Shown here: positions 1 through 8,151 of the stretch, one piece after another
How the letters are laid out: each line of letters opens with the position of its first letter
Position numbering within the stretch: the first letter of the stretch is position 1
NCBI GenBank assembly: GCA_043513815.1
Contig: CP121313.1
Location: 1,550,001-1,614,000 of the forward strand
Direction: 5' to 3'
Origin: JANQIO01 sp043513815
GTDB taxonomy: Bacteria > Pseudomonadota > Gammaproteobacteria > Pseudomonadales > Halieaceae
Length of the DNA: 64,000 bases
Notes under the pieces: generated by a model
What the model saw: only the letters and a program-made list of their open reading frames with translations
What the model was told of the DNA's origin: nothing
Database searches by the model: none
Program-made: the position numbers and the translations under genes

Positions 1-515
1 TTGGCGCCGCCCATTTCAGCGCAGATGAACTGGTCGCCGTAATAGGCGTGTTTGATATGCACGACCAGGTCCAGCTCGCCGAGGGCGAGCTGGTCCAGTT
101 GGTGCTCGACCCGGGTGATGGTCCGCACCGTGAGTCGTGGCGCCAGGAAAGCCAGCCGGTTGATCAGTGGCGGCAGCAGCCAGACGCCGATGTACTCGGA
201 AATTGCGATGGTGATCTCGCCACGATAGGCGCCGGGGTCAAAATCATGGCCCACCAACAGCTGCTGGATGCCCTGCAACACGGTTTCCAGCTCGGCGGCC
301 AGGTCCAGGGCGCGCGGTGTCGGCCGCATGCCGTGGGAGGAACGGGTAAACAGGGGGTCTTCAAAAACCTCCCGTAGCCGCGACAGGGTCTTGCTCATGG
401 CGGGCTGGGTAATGAACAGGCGCTCCGCAGCACGGGACACATTGCGCTCTTCCAACAGAACCTGCAGAGCAATTAGCAGGTTGAGGTCGATGCGCGCCAG
501 GTCGCGGGTTTCCAC
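1..515 (-). CDS. LysR-family transcriptional regulator (3' end cut by window)
   Basis: The reverse strand encodes the N-terminal part of a LysR-type regulator. A winged helix-turn-helix comes first (RIDLNLLIALQVLLEERNVS, then RAAERLFITQPAMSKTLSRL), followed by a linker and the start of the substrate-binding domain. The frame stays open to base 1, so the C-terminal half lies outside the window. No ATG is in frame near the N-terminus. I place the start at a GTG (513-515) because GGAG lies 10 bases upstream and the HTH follows at the usual distance. It is divergent from a tiny membrane-peptide ORF at 637, with a LysR-type dyad between them. The inducer cannot be inferred. Confidence 0.85.
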   Translation of the reverse strand, partial: METRDLARIDLNLLIALQVLLEERNVSRAAERLFITQPAMSKTLSRLREVFEDPLFTRSSHGMRPTPRALDLAAELETVLQGIQQLLVGHDFDPGAYRGEITIAISEYIGVWLLPPLINRLAFLAPRLTVRTITRVEHQLDQLALGELDLVVHIKHAYYGDQFICAEMGGA

Positions 516-561
516 CAGGTAAAGGCTCCATTGCAGATATAAATAAAAGGAATGGCTTTCA

Positions 562-580
562 TTCCACTAATACATTGGAA
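562..580. promoter_or_regulatory. Candidate LysR-type operator (TTCCA-N9-TGGAA)
   Basis: An interrupted dyad, TTCCA-N9-TGGAA, lies between the divergent LysR gene and the small ORF at 637 and fits the T-N11-A shape of LysR boxes. A second overlapping dyad, GGAATG-N5-CATTCC, sits at 549-565. TTGGAA (575-580) and CAGAAT (599-604), 18 bases apart, could be the promoter of the small ORF. Binding is inferred. Confidence 0.4.
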
Positions 581-636
581 CTATATCAGCCGCGCCCCCA
601 GAATCACATCGTCTGGTCATCGAAAGGAATACCCAA

Positions 637-717
637 ATGTTTATTACTGCAACGTTTGGACTGTATTTCGCTCTACTCGGTTGGATCGCCTGGGACGACT
701 ACCAAAGCGCAAGCTGA
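637..717 (+). CDS. Putative 26-residue single-pass membrane peptide
   Basis: A 27-codon frame starts at an ATG with AAAGGAA about 8 bases upstream and ends in TGA. The product starts MFITATFGLYFALLGWIAW, then a short acidic/polar tail (DDYQSAS), which is the profile of a one-helix inner-membrane peptide with its charged end outside the bilayer. A strong intrinsic terminator follows 48 bases later, so the ORF would sit on a transcript of about 180 nt. It is divergent from a LysR gene with a LysR-type dyad between. I recognise no family. The alternative is a non-coding small RNA. Confidence 0.45.
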   Translation: MFITATFGLYFALLGWIAWDDYQSAS

Positions 718-765
718 GTCCCACATCTCCGAGAGACGACATCCAGGTCCAAAAAGTACCGTTTC

Positions 766-793
766 AAACCCGCCGCAAGGCGGGTTTTTTTTT
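766..793 (+). terminator. Rho-independent terminator
   Basis: A perfect 9-bp stem (AAACCCGCC / GGCGGGTTT) with a GCAA tetraloop is followed by a run of nine T. It ends the small unit at 637-717 and insulates the phosphoesterase gene downstream. Confidence 0.85.
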
Positions 794-837
794 GCCCGTC
801 CCCTCCTATACTGGTGGCAACAACCCAGGGACTGGTT

Positions 838-2718
838 ATGCGCTTCTTCTTCCTCATCTGCCTGCTGGCAGTCGCGACCCCGCTGGCGGCGGGCCCCCTT
901 GAAACCGATACCGACGCCCGTGTGGTGGCCTTTGCTGATGTGCACGGCGCCATTGACGAGTTCACCACGCTGCTGCGCGATGTGGGCGTGATTGATGCCC
1001 GCGGCGACTGGAGCGGTGGCGACACTCACCTGGTGAGCCTCGGCGACCTGGTCGACCGCGGCGCCGGCTCTCGCGAAGTGGTGGAGCTGCTCATGAAGCT
1101 GGAGGGGCAGGCCGCTGCCGCCGGGGGTGCAGTGCATGTGGTGCTGGGCAACCACGAGGTCATGGTGATGACCGGTGACCTGCGCTACGTGAGTCGTCCG
1201 GAGTTCGCGGCCTTTGCCGGTGATGAAACCCCCGCCGAACGGGAGGCCCTGTTCCAGGGCTGGCTGGCGGAACAGCCGGCGATGGAGGCGTCCGCCGCCC
1301 GGGCGGCCTTTGAGGACAACTACCCGCCAGGCTTTGTGGGCCTGCAGAAAGCCTATGCCCCGGACGGCGCCCTGGGCGGCTGGCTGAAAACCCTGCCGCT
1401 GGCGATTCGTGTCAATGACCGCCTGTACATGCACGGCGGCGCCAGCTCAGCGATTGCGGAAACCCCGCTGGCGGAGATCAATGAGGACAACCGCGATGAC
1501 CTGCTGGCATACATGACGCTCACTGAGAAGCTGCGTGCCTCGGGCCAGCTGGCTCGCCACGTGGATTTTTGGAACCGCCGCGCTCATCTCAACGCCAAAG
1601 CCGAGGCTGTGCTGGCCGAAGACCCCGAGGCGCGGCCGGACTGGTTTGAAGATTTTCTCGCGTTTATGGAACTGGAGGACGCCTTTCTGTTCACCCCGGA
1701 CAGCCCGGTCTGGTACCGGGGCAGCGCCTACTGCCATCCCTATGCGGAATCCTTCAATACCGAGCGTATTCTCAAGCGCACCGGAACCCGTCAGCTGGTG
1801 ATTGGCCATACCCCCAACCCGCGGGGCGCCATTTCGCGCCTGGAGGGACAGGTGCTGCGGCTCGACACCGGCATGCTCAAATCGGTTTACCGGGGCGTGC
1901 CGACGGCGCTGGTCGTCGAGGGTGGGGAGTCCTGGCTGCATTACGCGGGCGGTGAGACCCGCGCCGAGCCGCTGGTGTTCGACCGCAGCATCAGCCAGGA
2001 GCTGTGGAAACAGAGTGACGAGGAGCTCGAGGCCCTGCTGCGCGAGGGGGAGATCGTCGAGATCGTGGATGTTGGCACCGGGGTAACCAATCCCAAACGC
2101 CTTACCCTGCGGCGGGGTGCAGTGGAAGACTACGCGGTGTTCAAGCACGAGGACACGGATCCCGGCCTGGAAACCCGCAAGCGTTTCCAGCGCAAGTACA
2201 ACGACTCTGACCGCTACCAGTATGACCCGGCTGCCTACCGGCTGGACCGCATGATCGACCTGCAGATGGTGCCGGTTTCAGTGATTCGCGAGGTAGACGG
2301 CCAGGAGGGCAGCGTCGGGGCCTGGATTCCCGATGCCATCAACGAGCGTGACCGGGTCGAGATGGATGTGCCTTTCCAGGGCCACTGTGCCAGGGATGAA
2401 CAGTACCGCCTGCGCTTCATCTTTGATGTGCTGGTCTACAACGAGGACCGGAACCTCACCAACATCATGTGGACCAAGAAAGACTTCATGCTGCGTTTCA
2501 TAGACCATTCACTGGCTTTCCGCAGCACCGAACGCCGTCCCAAACAGTACCGCAAGGTCGACCTGAGGGTGTCCGACTTGACCGCGCGCAAGCTGGAAGC
2601 GCTGGATGAGGAGACGCTCAAGGCTGAGTTGTCAGGCTGGTTACACCCGAAGCAGATCGAGGCCATTATCGGTCGGCGGGACCTGATCCTTAAGGAAGCC
2701 TTGCGTACCGACCCCTAG
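838..2718 (+). CDS. Exported calcineurin-like metallophosphoesterase fused to a kinase-like domain
   Basis: The 626-residue product opens with a Sec signal peptide (residues 1-19). Residues 28-360 form a calcineurin-like phosphoesterase with the metal-binding blocks ADVHG (33-37), GDLVDRG (69-75), GNHE (104-107) and GHTP (323-326). Residues 400-626 look like an atypical kinase of the PI3/4-kinase or FAM20/HipA-like type. They show a glycine-containing loop (VGTGVTNPKRLTL), a candidate ATP lysine in YAVFKHED (K436), YRLDRMIDLQMVP, a catalytic-loop-like YNEDRNLTN (534-542) and a metal-binding-like IDHS (555-558). Substrates are unknown. The start at 838 is preceded by AGGGA. The GTG at 814 would bury the signal peptide. 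The phosphatase call is firm, the kinase-like call moderate. Confidence 0.8.
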   Translation: MRFFFLICLLAVATPLAAGPLETDTDARVVAFADVHGAIDEFTTLLRDVGVIDARGDWSGGDTHLVSLGDLVDRGAGSREVVELLMKLEGQAAAAGGAVHVVLGNHEVMVMTGDLRYVSRPEFAAFAGDETPAEREALFQGWLAEQPAMEASAARAAFEDNYPPGFVGLQKAYAPDGALGGWLKTLPLAIRVNDRLYMHGGASSAIAETPLAEINEDNRDDLLAYMTLTEKLRASGQLARHVDFWNRRAHLNAKAEAVLAEDPEARPDWFEDFLAFMELEDAFLFTPDSPVWYRGSAYCHPYAESFNTERILKRTGTRQLVIGHTPNPRGAISRLEGQVLRLDTGMLKSVYRGVPTALVVEGGESWLHYAGGETRAEPLVFDRSISQELWKQSDEELEALLREGEIVEIVDVGTGVTNPKRLTLRRGAVEDYAVFKHEDTDPGLETRKRFQRKYNDSDRYQYDPAAYRLDRMIDLQMVPVSVIREVDGQEGSVGAWIPDAINERDRVEMDVPFQGHCARDEQYRLRFIFDVLVYNEDRNLTNIMWTKKDFMLRFIDHSLAFRSTERRPKQYRKVDLRVSDLTARKLEALDEETLKAELSGWLHPKQIEAIIGRRDLILKEALRTDP

Positions 2719-2771
2719 CCGGGCGCCCCTAGCCGGGCGCCCCTGGCCGGGCGCCCCTGGCCGGGTGCCCA
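2716..2771. repeat. Four tandem copies of a GC-rich 14-bp unit
   Basis: Four head-to-tail copies of a TRGCCGGGCGCCCC-type unit begin at the stop codon of the phosphoesterase gene (2716, 2730, 2744, 2758). Each contains the self-complementary GGGCGCCC. They fill the gap between two convergent genes and could fold and help terminate transcription, although there is no T run. Confidence 0.8.
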
Positions 2772-2775
2772 CAGG

Positions 2776-4557
2776 TTAACTGCCGACGACGCGCAGCTTG
2801 GGCCGGACGGGCGTCGGGGCGCGGTCACCGGCCGGTTGTGCGGTGCCGGTGGCGCGCAGGGATGGGGCCTTGCCGGAGGCGGCCTTTTTCGCTGGCGCTT
2901 TTTTGCGGGTGGCTTTCTTGCGGGTGGCTTTCTTCCCGGCAGTCTTTTTCCCGGTAGCCTTCTTCGCCGCGGCCTTTGTTGCGCCCGGCTTTTTGCCTGC
3001 AGGCTTTTTGACGGCAGCTTTCTTCGCAGGTGGCTTGCTGGCCGCTTTCCTGGCTGGAGCCTTTTTCGCCGCAGTCTTTTTCGTCCTGGCCTTGCCTCCA
3101 CTGGCCTTTTTTGCAGGCGCTTTCGCCGCCGGCTTGCCGACGGCGCTGGCGGCCTTCAACAGTTCGTCCCAGGATTCCCGCAGGCATTCTATGTAGAACT
3201 CCGGGTCCGGCATGATTTCCCGGTCCCCCAGTACTGAAAAGTTCACCCGGTGAGACTGGGTGAAAACCGTATGGAACAGGCCGACTCCGGGGGTCAACAG
3301 ACCCAGGCCATGGTACTGGACCATGCGCGCACCCGCGCAGTAGAGGTCGAAGTTGGGGCCGGGCACATTGGTGATCACGGTGGAGACATTCAGCGGTGAC
3401 AGGCGCGACATGTGTCGTTGTGACCAGATCGTGGCTGCCGCACGGGTGATGGCAGGGTTGAGTACACCGGCGGCCTTGATGGTATCCAGCAGTGGGCTGG
3501 CCTCGCCGAACTCCTTGCCCTCGGTGGTACTGATATGAATAGCCTTGAGTCGCTCCAGCGGGTCGCTGATGTCCGTGTGCAGCGAAGCAAAAATGGAGCC
3601 CACCTGGTTGTTGTCGTCCGTCATAGTGCGCCGGGTGCGCAGGTTTACCGGCAGGGTCGCCGCCAGCGCGCCCTCCGGCGTCTCGTCCTTGGCCGCCAGA
3701 TAGCGCGACAGGGCGCCGGCGACTACCGCCAGCGCCACATCGTTGAGCTTGACCCCGGTGGCATCCTTGACCCGTTTGAAGTCGGCCATTTCGAAGCTGG
3801 TGGCCTCAAAAATTCGGTAGGGTCCCACCGGCCCGTTAAAGCGGGTGCGCGGTGACTGCACGTCCGGCATGGGAATCTGCTTGCGGGCAATTTTCAGGGC
3901 AAACTCACCCAGGTCCTTGCCCAGGGTGAGGGCGCCGCGGGTCATGCCAATACTGTTTTTGACGTTGTTGACGGCGGCCCGGCCCAGCAACTCTGCATTG
4001 GACGGATCGCGGTCGACCAGTAGCGGCTGGTCCTCGCTGCTGTCCTTCTCCTGGGGATCTGGCTCCAGGTCGTGCAGCGCGGCCATGAAGGCGGCACCGC
4101 CGGCGCCGTCGACCATGGAGTGGTGCATCTTGGTGTACACCGCGAAGCTGCCGGCAGGCAGGTCCTCGATGTTGTCCAGGCCCTCGATAACGTAGCATTC
4201 CCACAGCGGTCGAGACATATCCAGCGGGCGGGCGTGCAGGCGTGCCACCTGAATGCAGAGCTGGCGCCAGTCGCCTGGCTGGGGCAGGGCGATGTGGCGA
4301 AGATGGAACTCGACGTCAAAATTGGCGTCTTTTACCCAGTAGGGCCGATCCAGCCCGGCCGGGACTTCCACCAGGCGGGTGCGGAACAGAGGCTGGCGAT
4401 TGAGGCGCGCCTCAAAGTTTGCAATCACCTGTTTAAAGCGCACAAAGCCGCCCGGGGCCGTCGATGGGTCGTAGATACCCAGGCCGCCCACATGTTGAGG
4501 GGTATTGCCCTGTTCCAAATTGATGAAGGCGCTGTCGAGTATGCCGAGCTGTTTCAT
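2776..4557 (-). CDS. WS/DGAT-type wax ester synthase / diacylglycerol acyltransferase with Lys/Ala-rich C-terminal tail
   Basis: The protein has 593 residues. Residues 1-470 match the wax ester synthase/acyl-CoA:diacylglycerol acyltransferase family. They carry the catalytic HHxxxDG motif as HHSMVDG (145-151), N-terminal LDSAFINLE, RPLWE (116-120) and the late NVPGP block. The family makes wax esters or triacylglycerol from acyl-CoA at the membrane or lipid-body surface. From about residue 475 to 566 the sequence becomes repeated KKA/AKKAP/GKKT segments like histone H1 or AlgP, which the usual enzyme of about 460-480 residues lacks. The start at 4557 has AGAGG 8 bases upstream. A TTG seven codons earlier has none. 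It is convergent with the phosphoesterase gene. Confidence 0.88.
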   Translation of the reverse strand: MKQLGILDSAFINLEQGNTPQHVGGLGIYDPSTAPGGFVRFKQVIANFEARLNRQPLFRTRLVEVPAGLDRPYWVKDANFDVEFHLRHIALPQPGDWRQLCIQVARLHARPLDMSRPLWECYVIEGLDNIEDLPAGSFAVYTKMHHSMVDGAGGAAFMAALHDLEPDPQEKDSSEDQPLLVDRDPSNAELLGRAAVNNVKNSIGMTRGALTLGKDLGEFALKIARKQIPMPDVQSPRTRFNGPVGPYRIFEATSFEMADFKRVKDATGVKLNDVALAVVAGALSRYLAAKDETPEGALAATLPVNLRTRRTMTDDNNQVGSIFASLHTDISDPLERLKAIHISTTEGKEFGEASPLLDTIKAAGVLNPAITRAAATIWSQRHMSRLSPLNVSTVITNVPGPNFDLYCAGARMVQYHGLGLLTPGVGLFHTVFTQSHRVNFSVLGDREIMPDPEFYIECLRESWDELLKAASAVGKPAAKAPAKKASGGKARTKKTAAKKAPARKAASKPPAKKAAVKKPAGKKPGATKAAAKKATGKKTAGKKATRKKATRKKAPAKKAASGKAPSLRATGTAQPAGDRAPTPVRPKLRVVGS

Positions 4558-4654
4558 GGAGCTAACCTCTGGAGCCAAGGGCTCTTATAGTCAGTTTCGC
4601 AGTGGTTTGGCAAGCGGTGCGGCACCGGTGGCACCCACCGGTATAATGCGCACC

Positions 4655-5938
4655 ATGAGAATGCTCCCCGGATTTCACCTGTGCCACTGCTGCCTGCTGG
4701 CCTTGCTGCTGGTGTCTGCGGACGTCGCCGGCCGAGACCCCGATTCATTGCCGGCGCCTTTTGGCGTGCGTTTTCACGCACCCTACGTCCCTGTGGTCGA
4801 GCCACTGCCGCCACGCCAGAGCGCGCCGGAAACGGACGCCTGGGAACAGCGTATCCGCGCGGCGGAATACAGCAATGGTCCCTACGGGCAGGGCATAGCT
4901 GAGACACTGCAGGATGCGGCCAACTACTTCGTCAGCCGCGGAGATTTTCCTACGGCGCTGGCTCACTGGCGCCGCGCGGTGCACCTGATCCGCGTCAATG
5001 AAGGCCTCTACAGCCCGCTGCAATTGCCGGCACTGGCACGTCAGTTGGACATCTATCTGCGGCTGGGGGATTTTGAGGCGGCCGATGAAATCCGCTCCTA
5101 CCAGTACTTTCTTGCCCGGCGCCAGTACCCGCCCGGCGACCCGGCGCTGGTAGCGGCAACACTGGACTGGCTGGAGTGGCGCCGGCTGCAGTGGCTGCGA
5201 GAGCCGGACGGGGAGGAGCCGAGACCATTGCTGTCGCTGTGGCGCGAGCTCGATCGGCTCACCAGCGAGGAAGCCATACTGTCGCTGGAGCTTGCCGACC
5301 TCGCCCGACTCACCTATGCCCAGATTGAACTGCTTTACGTGGTTGGCACGACGGATTTTGGTATCGACCGGGAAACGGAGATGATGCTGGGTGGCGCTGC
5401 AGCCCGCAACGATGCGGCATTGGATATTGATCGCGCCCAGGCTCAGGCCCTGCAGGACGCCGCGTTTGCTCGCGGCCGGTCGCGCCTGGAACTGCTGCTG
5501 GAACTGTTGGACGCAGCCGGTGAAACCCTTGAACAGGCCCGTGCCAACCGAACTCTCGGTGACTGGTACCAGTGGTATGGCAGCAGCCGGCGTGCGGCCC
5601 CCCACTACCGGGAAAGCTGGCAGCAGCTAGAGCAGCTGGGCCGCTTGGACCTGCAGCGTGAATGGTACGGCGCCCCGGTTGAGCTGCCCGCCGGCAACAT
5701 CATGTTTGTGCCGCCGTCCCCGCTGGATGAAGGCAGCAGTGTCGCCGTGCTGGCACGTTTCAACGTTGATGAGCGCGGCCGCCCGCGCCAGGTAGAAACT
5801 GAGCCCCTGGACCCGGAGCGCGATGCCCAGTCGATCCGCCTGACACGCCTGTTGCGCGATGGCCGTTTCCGACCGCGGTTGGAAGCAGGGGAGATGGTGG
5901 AAACAGTGGGTCTGGTACGCGAGTACCGCGTGCCCTGA
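4655..5938 (+). CDS. Exported TPR-like protein with TonB-like C-terminal domain, function unknown
   Basis: The product is about 427 residues with a hydrophobic leader (CLLALLLVSADVAG), so it is probably periplasmic or envelope-associated. The middle consists of helical pairs with the spacing of tetratricopeptide repeats (for example TLQDAANYFVSRGDFPTALA and a following HWRRAVHL). The last 65 residues (VAVLARFNVDERGRPRQVE and on) resemble the TonB C-terminal fold. There are no catalytic motifs. In-frame ATGs lie at 4646, 4655 and 4661, and none has a clear Shine-Dalgarno. A perfect TATAAT (4642-4647) ends 7 bases before the 4655 ATG, so the mRNA may be leaderless. It is divergent from the WS/DGAT gene. 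Confidence 0.7.
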   Translation: MRMLPGFHLCHCCLLALLLVSADVAGRDPDSLPAPFGVRFHAPYVPVVEPLPPRQSAPETDAWEQRIRAAEYSNGPYGQGIAETLQDAANYFVSRGDFPTALAHWRRAVHLIRVNEGLYSPLQLPALARQLDIYLRLGDFEAADEIRSYQYFLARRQYPPGDPALVAATLDWLEWRRLQWLREPDGEEPRPLLSLWRELDRLTSEEAILSLELADLARLTYAQIELLYVVGTTDFGIDRETEMMLGGAAARNDAALDIDRAQAQALQDAAFARGRSRLELLLELLDAAGETLEQARANRTLGDWYQWYGSSRRAAPHYRESWQQLEQLGRLDLQREWYGAPVELPAGNIMFVPPSPLDEGSSVAVLARFNVDERGRPRQVETEPLDPERDAQSIRLTRLLRDGRFRPRLEAGEMVETVGLVREYRVP

Positions 5939-5958
5939 GGGCTGCCAATCGCCCGGTG

Positions 5959-7170
5959 CTACATTCGAGCCGGCGCCGGCTCCTGCCAGTTCCACAGCCA
6001 CAGAGAGGCGCACAGCACCAGCAGGCCGCCGCTGGCCAGGGCCCAGCCGGTGCCCGCCAGGGCGATTACGCTACCGACCAGCGCAGTGATCACGTTGGCG
6101 ATGCAGAAATTGGTGGTCAGCAGACCCTGCACGCGCCCGAGTCCGTGGGACTCGAAGCGGTTGGCCATGTAGGCCGGAAATACGCCGTTGGCCAGCGCGA
6201 TGGTGGCGCCGCAGGCCACAAACACCGCATAGAGAGCGGTGTAATTCGACAGCGGGAGCAGCAGCAGGATGAAAGCCAGTGCCAGGCTCGCGCGCCTTAC
6301 CGTACCCATGGAGCCGAAGCGATTTTCGGCCAGGGACACCAGGTAAATGCTGGACAGAATCATGGCCAGGGTAATGGCCACGGTGCCCCAGCCGATCTGG
6401 ATACTGCCAAAGCTGAAGCGCTCAACCAGCCACAGCGGGTAAAACTCGTAGAATGCATTGAGTCCGAGGGTGAACAGGAAGTGGTAAATCAATAGCGGCC
6501 TCATGGCCTGAACCCGCAGCAGTCCCAGGGAGTTCTCGCGCCGCATGGCGGCCCACAGGCTGTTTTCCCGGGTCAGCTGGGTGGGCGGCGCAATCGCCAG
6601 CTGCACCACCACGATTGCCAGCAGGGTGACGCCAGCGGCGATGTAAAACACGTTGGCGACGCCCAGCACCATCAGGTAGCCACCGGCCAGCGGTCCGATC
6701 AGCCAGCCCGCGTAGTTCACGGCGTACATCAGGGACACGGCGCGAGTGCGGTTGATCTCCGGATGCAGTTCCAGGGCGATTGCGCGGGACACCGCAATAT
6801 TGCCTTCGCAAATTCCCACCAGGAATCGAGCCATCGCAAACAGCGGGTAACTCTCGATGCCGGCGGCGTAACCCGTCAGGCCGTAGCCGGCGACGGCTCC
6901 CAGTAGGGTAATGATCAGCACCGGCTTGCGGCCGTACACGTCGGACAGGGCGCCAATGACAGAGCTGCCGATGATCAGTCCCAGCGGATAAAGCGCCAGC
7001 AGAATGCCCAGCAGGATCTTCGGTGGCAGCCCCAGGTAGCTGGTCAGGCCACTGGCGTAGGCGGGATCGAGGAACAGCGGTGACAGCACCGGGTAGGGCA
7101 GTGCAATGCCCGCGGTGCCCAGGAACGACACCAGCATCGCGGCGATCAATGTTGAGCGGGCGGTGGCCAT
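5959..7170 (-). CDS. Major facilitator superfamily transporter
   Basis: A 403-residue polytopic protein with about 12 hydrophobic helices in two six-helix halves. The loop between helices 2 and 3 has the MFS motif A shape (GALSDVYGRKPVLI), and the family-typical RFLVGICEGNIAVSRAIALE follows, as in drug/metabolite antiporters of the inner membrane. The substrate is not evident and no linked pathway gene helps. It is convergent with the TPR protein gene, 20 bases away. Confidence 0.85.
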   Translation of the reverse strand: MATARSTLIAAMLVSFLGTAGIALPYPVLSPLFLDPAYASGLTSYLGLPPKILLGILLALYPLGLIIGSSVIGALSDVYGRKPVLIITLLGAVAGYGLTGYAAGIESYPLFAMARFLVGICEGNIAVSRAIALELHPEINRTRAVSLMYAVNYAGWLIGPLAGGYLMVLGVANVFYIAAGVTLLAIVVVQLAIAPPTQLTRENSLWAAMRRENSLGLLRVQAMRPLLIYHFLFTLGLNAFYEFYPLWLVERFSFGSIQIGWGTVAITLAMILSSIYLVSLAENRFGSMGTVRRASLALAFILLLLPLSNYTALYAVFVACGATIALANGVFPAYMANRFESHGLGRVQGLLTTNFCIANVITALVGSVIALAGTGWALASGGLLVLCASLWLWNWQEPAPARM

Positions 7171-7212
7171 TGCCTAAATATGTCTCAATTGCTGGGTTCG
7201 CGCCGATATGAG

Positions 7213-7408
7213 TTTCCGGGCGGAGCTCAGCCTGTGTGATCGGGAGCGTAGGGAGCGCTTTGGTGGTAGCCGCGCGGCGGAAAAAAGGCGAGCACTGTCC
7301 GAGTCCGAGTTTTTGCGCAGCAAAAACCGTCGAGTTGCGCAGCCGCCGCCGCGCGGCTACCGCCAGCGAACCGCGGACGCATCACACAGGCTGAGCTTCG
7401 CCCGGAAA
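7213..7408. repeat. Variable-arm dyad element, family 1, copy A
   Basis: A 196-bp dyad. The outer 28-bp arms (7213-7240 and 7381-7408) match at 27 of 28 positions. An inner stem pairs GGTAGCCGCGCGGCGG (7265-7280) with its complement (7339-7354 region). The centre (about 7287-7344) holds the palindrome TTTTTGCGCAGCAAAAA. Read on the minus strand, the centre is clearly homologous to the core of the element at 14561-14743, while the arms are unrelated in sequence. It contains no gene and fills most of the gap between the MFS and methyltransferase genes. Confidence 0.85.
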
Positions 7409-7435
7409 CGGCGTCGTGCTCTGCCGCTGACGGTA

Positions 7436-8053
7436 TCAAGCATTCTCGAGTACCAACAGCGCACCGCTGGCCTCGACCGGCTTTTTGGTGCGCCACTCCA
7501 GCAGCTCGGCGCAGAACTTGTCTTCGCAGCGGTGGGCGACTTCGAAGAACGGTGAGCGCTCCGGGTCGGCAATGACGATCTTTTTGACGCCGGCCTTCAC
7601 CGCGCGCTTCACCAGGTTGTAGACCGGGTCTACCAATTCGTCCCAGAAGCAGATGTCGGCGGCGATAAGCAGGTCGATGTTCTTGAGCTGTTTGGTGGTG
7701 ATCTTCTGGAATTTTGCCTGCCGGGTGGTGACTTCCACACCATTGGCGGCGGCGTTGGCGTGCAGATACGGGAACACGTCCTCATCGGCGTCGACCGAGA
7801 TCACATCGGCATTGAAACGCTTTGCGCAGAAAATGCCGCCCATGCCCCAGCCACAGCCGGCGTCCATAACCGTGCGGCAGTGCTCCGGCGGATTCTTCTT
7901 GAGGTAGTCGATCATCAGAAAGCTCGACTTCCACAGCTTGTTGCCGTGGATCGAGGGTTGCGCGTCGCTGCGCTTGATGCGGCGAATATCCTTGTGAGAG
8001 GAGGTGAGCATTGTCACGCCGTGGAAGCGGTGCTCGGTGCGGCGCTTTGCCAT
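7436..8053 (-). CDS. Class I SAM-dependent methyltransferase
   Basis: A 205-residue protein with a Rossmann-type methyltransferase core: motif I VMDAGCGWGMGGIF binds the S-adenosylmethionine methionine moiety, ISVDAD is the acidic loop for the ribose, and LLIAADICFWDELV is the motif IV region. It resembles the METTL21/nicotinamide N-methyltransferase-like group, which often modifies protein lysines. The substrate here is not known. The start at 8053 (MAKRRTEHRF) has AGGA 6 bases upstream. A longer reading to 8152 runs into the divergent channel gene's start and is rejected. Confidence 0.8.
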   Translation of the reverse strand: MAKRRTEHRFHGVTMLTSSHKDIRRIKRSDAQPSIHGNKLWKSSFLMIDYLKKNPPEHCRTVMDAGCGWGMGGIFCAKRFNADVISVDADEDVFPYLHANAAANGVEVTTRQAKFQKITTKQLKNIDLLIAADICFWDELVDPVYNLVKRAVKAGVKKIVIADPERSPFFEVAHRCEDKFCAELLEWRTKKPVEASGALLVLENA

Positions 8054-8151
8054 GCGAGTTCCTGGGTGGTCGTTAGGGAGCGGTGAGAATAATGGGGTTC
8101 GGTGGGGCCGTCCAGATGCGATAATGAATTGGTCACCACAGGGAGAAGACA

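Noticed and set aside
552..991. Overlapping frames of 116 and 138 codons in the LysR-phosphoesterase gap
   Set aside because: They cross the terminator and the start of the phosphoesterase gene and have no protein-like pattern. The 26-codon ORF at 637 is better supported.
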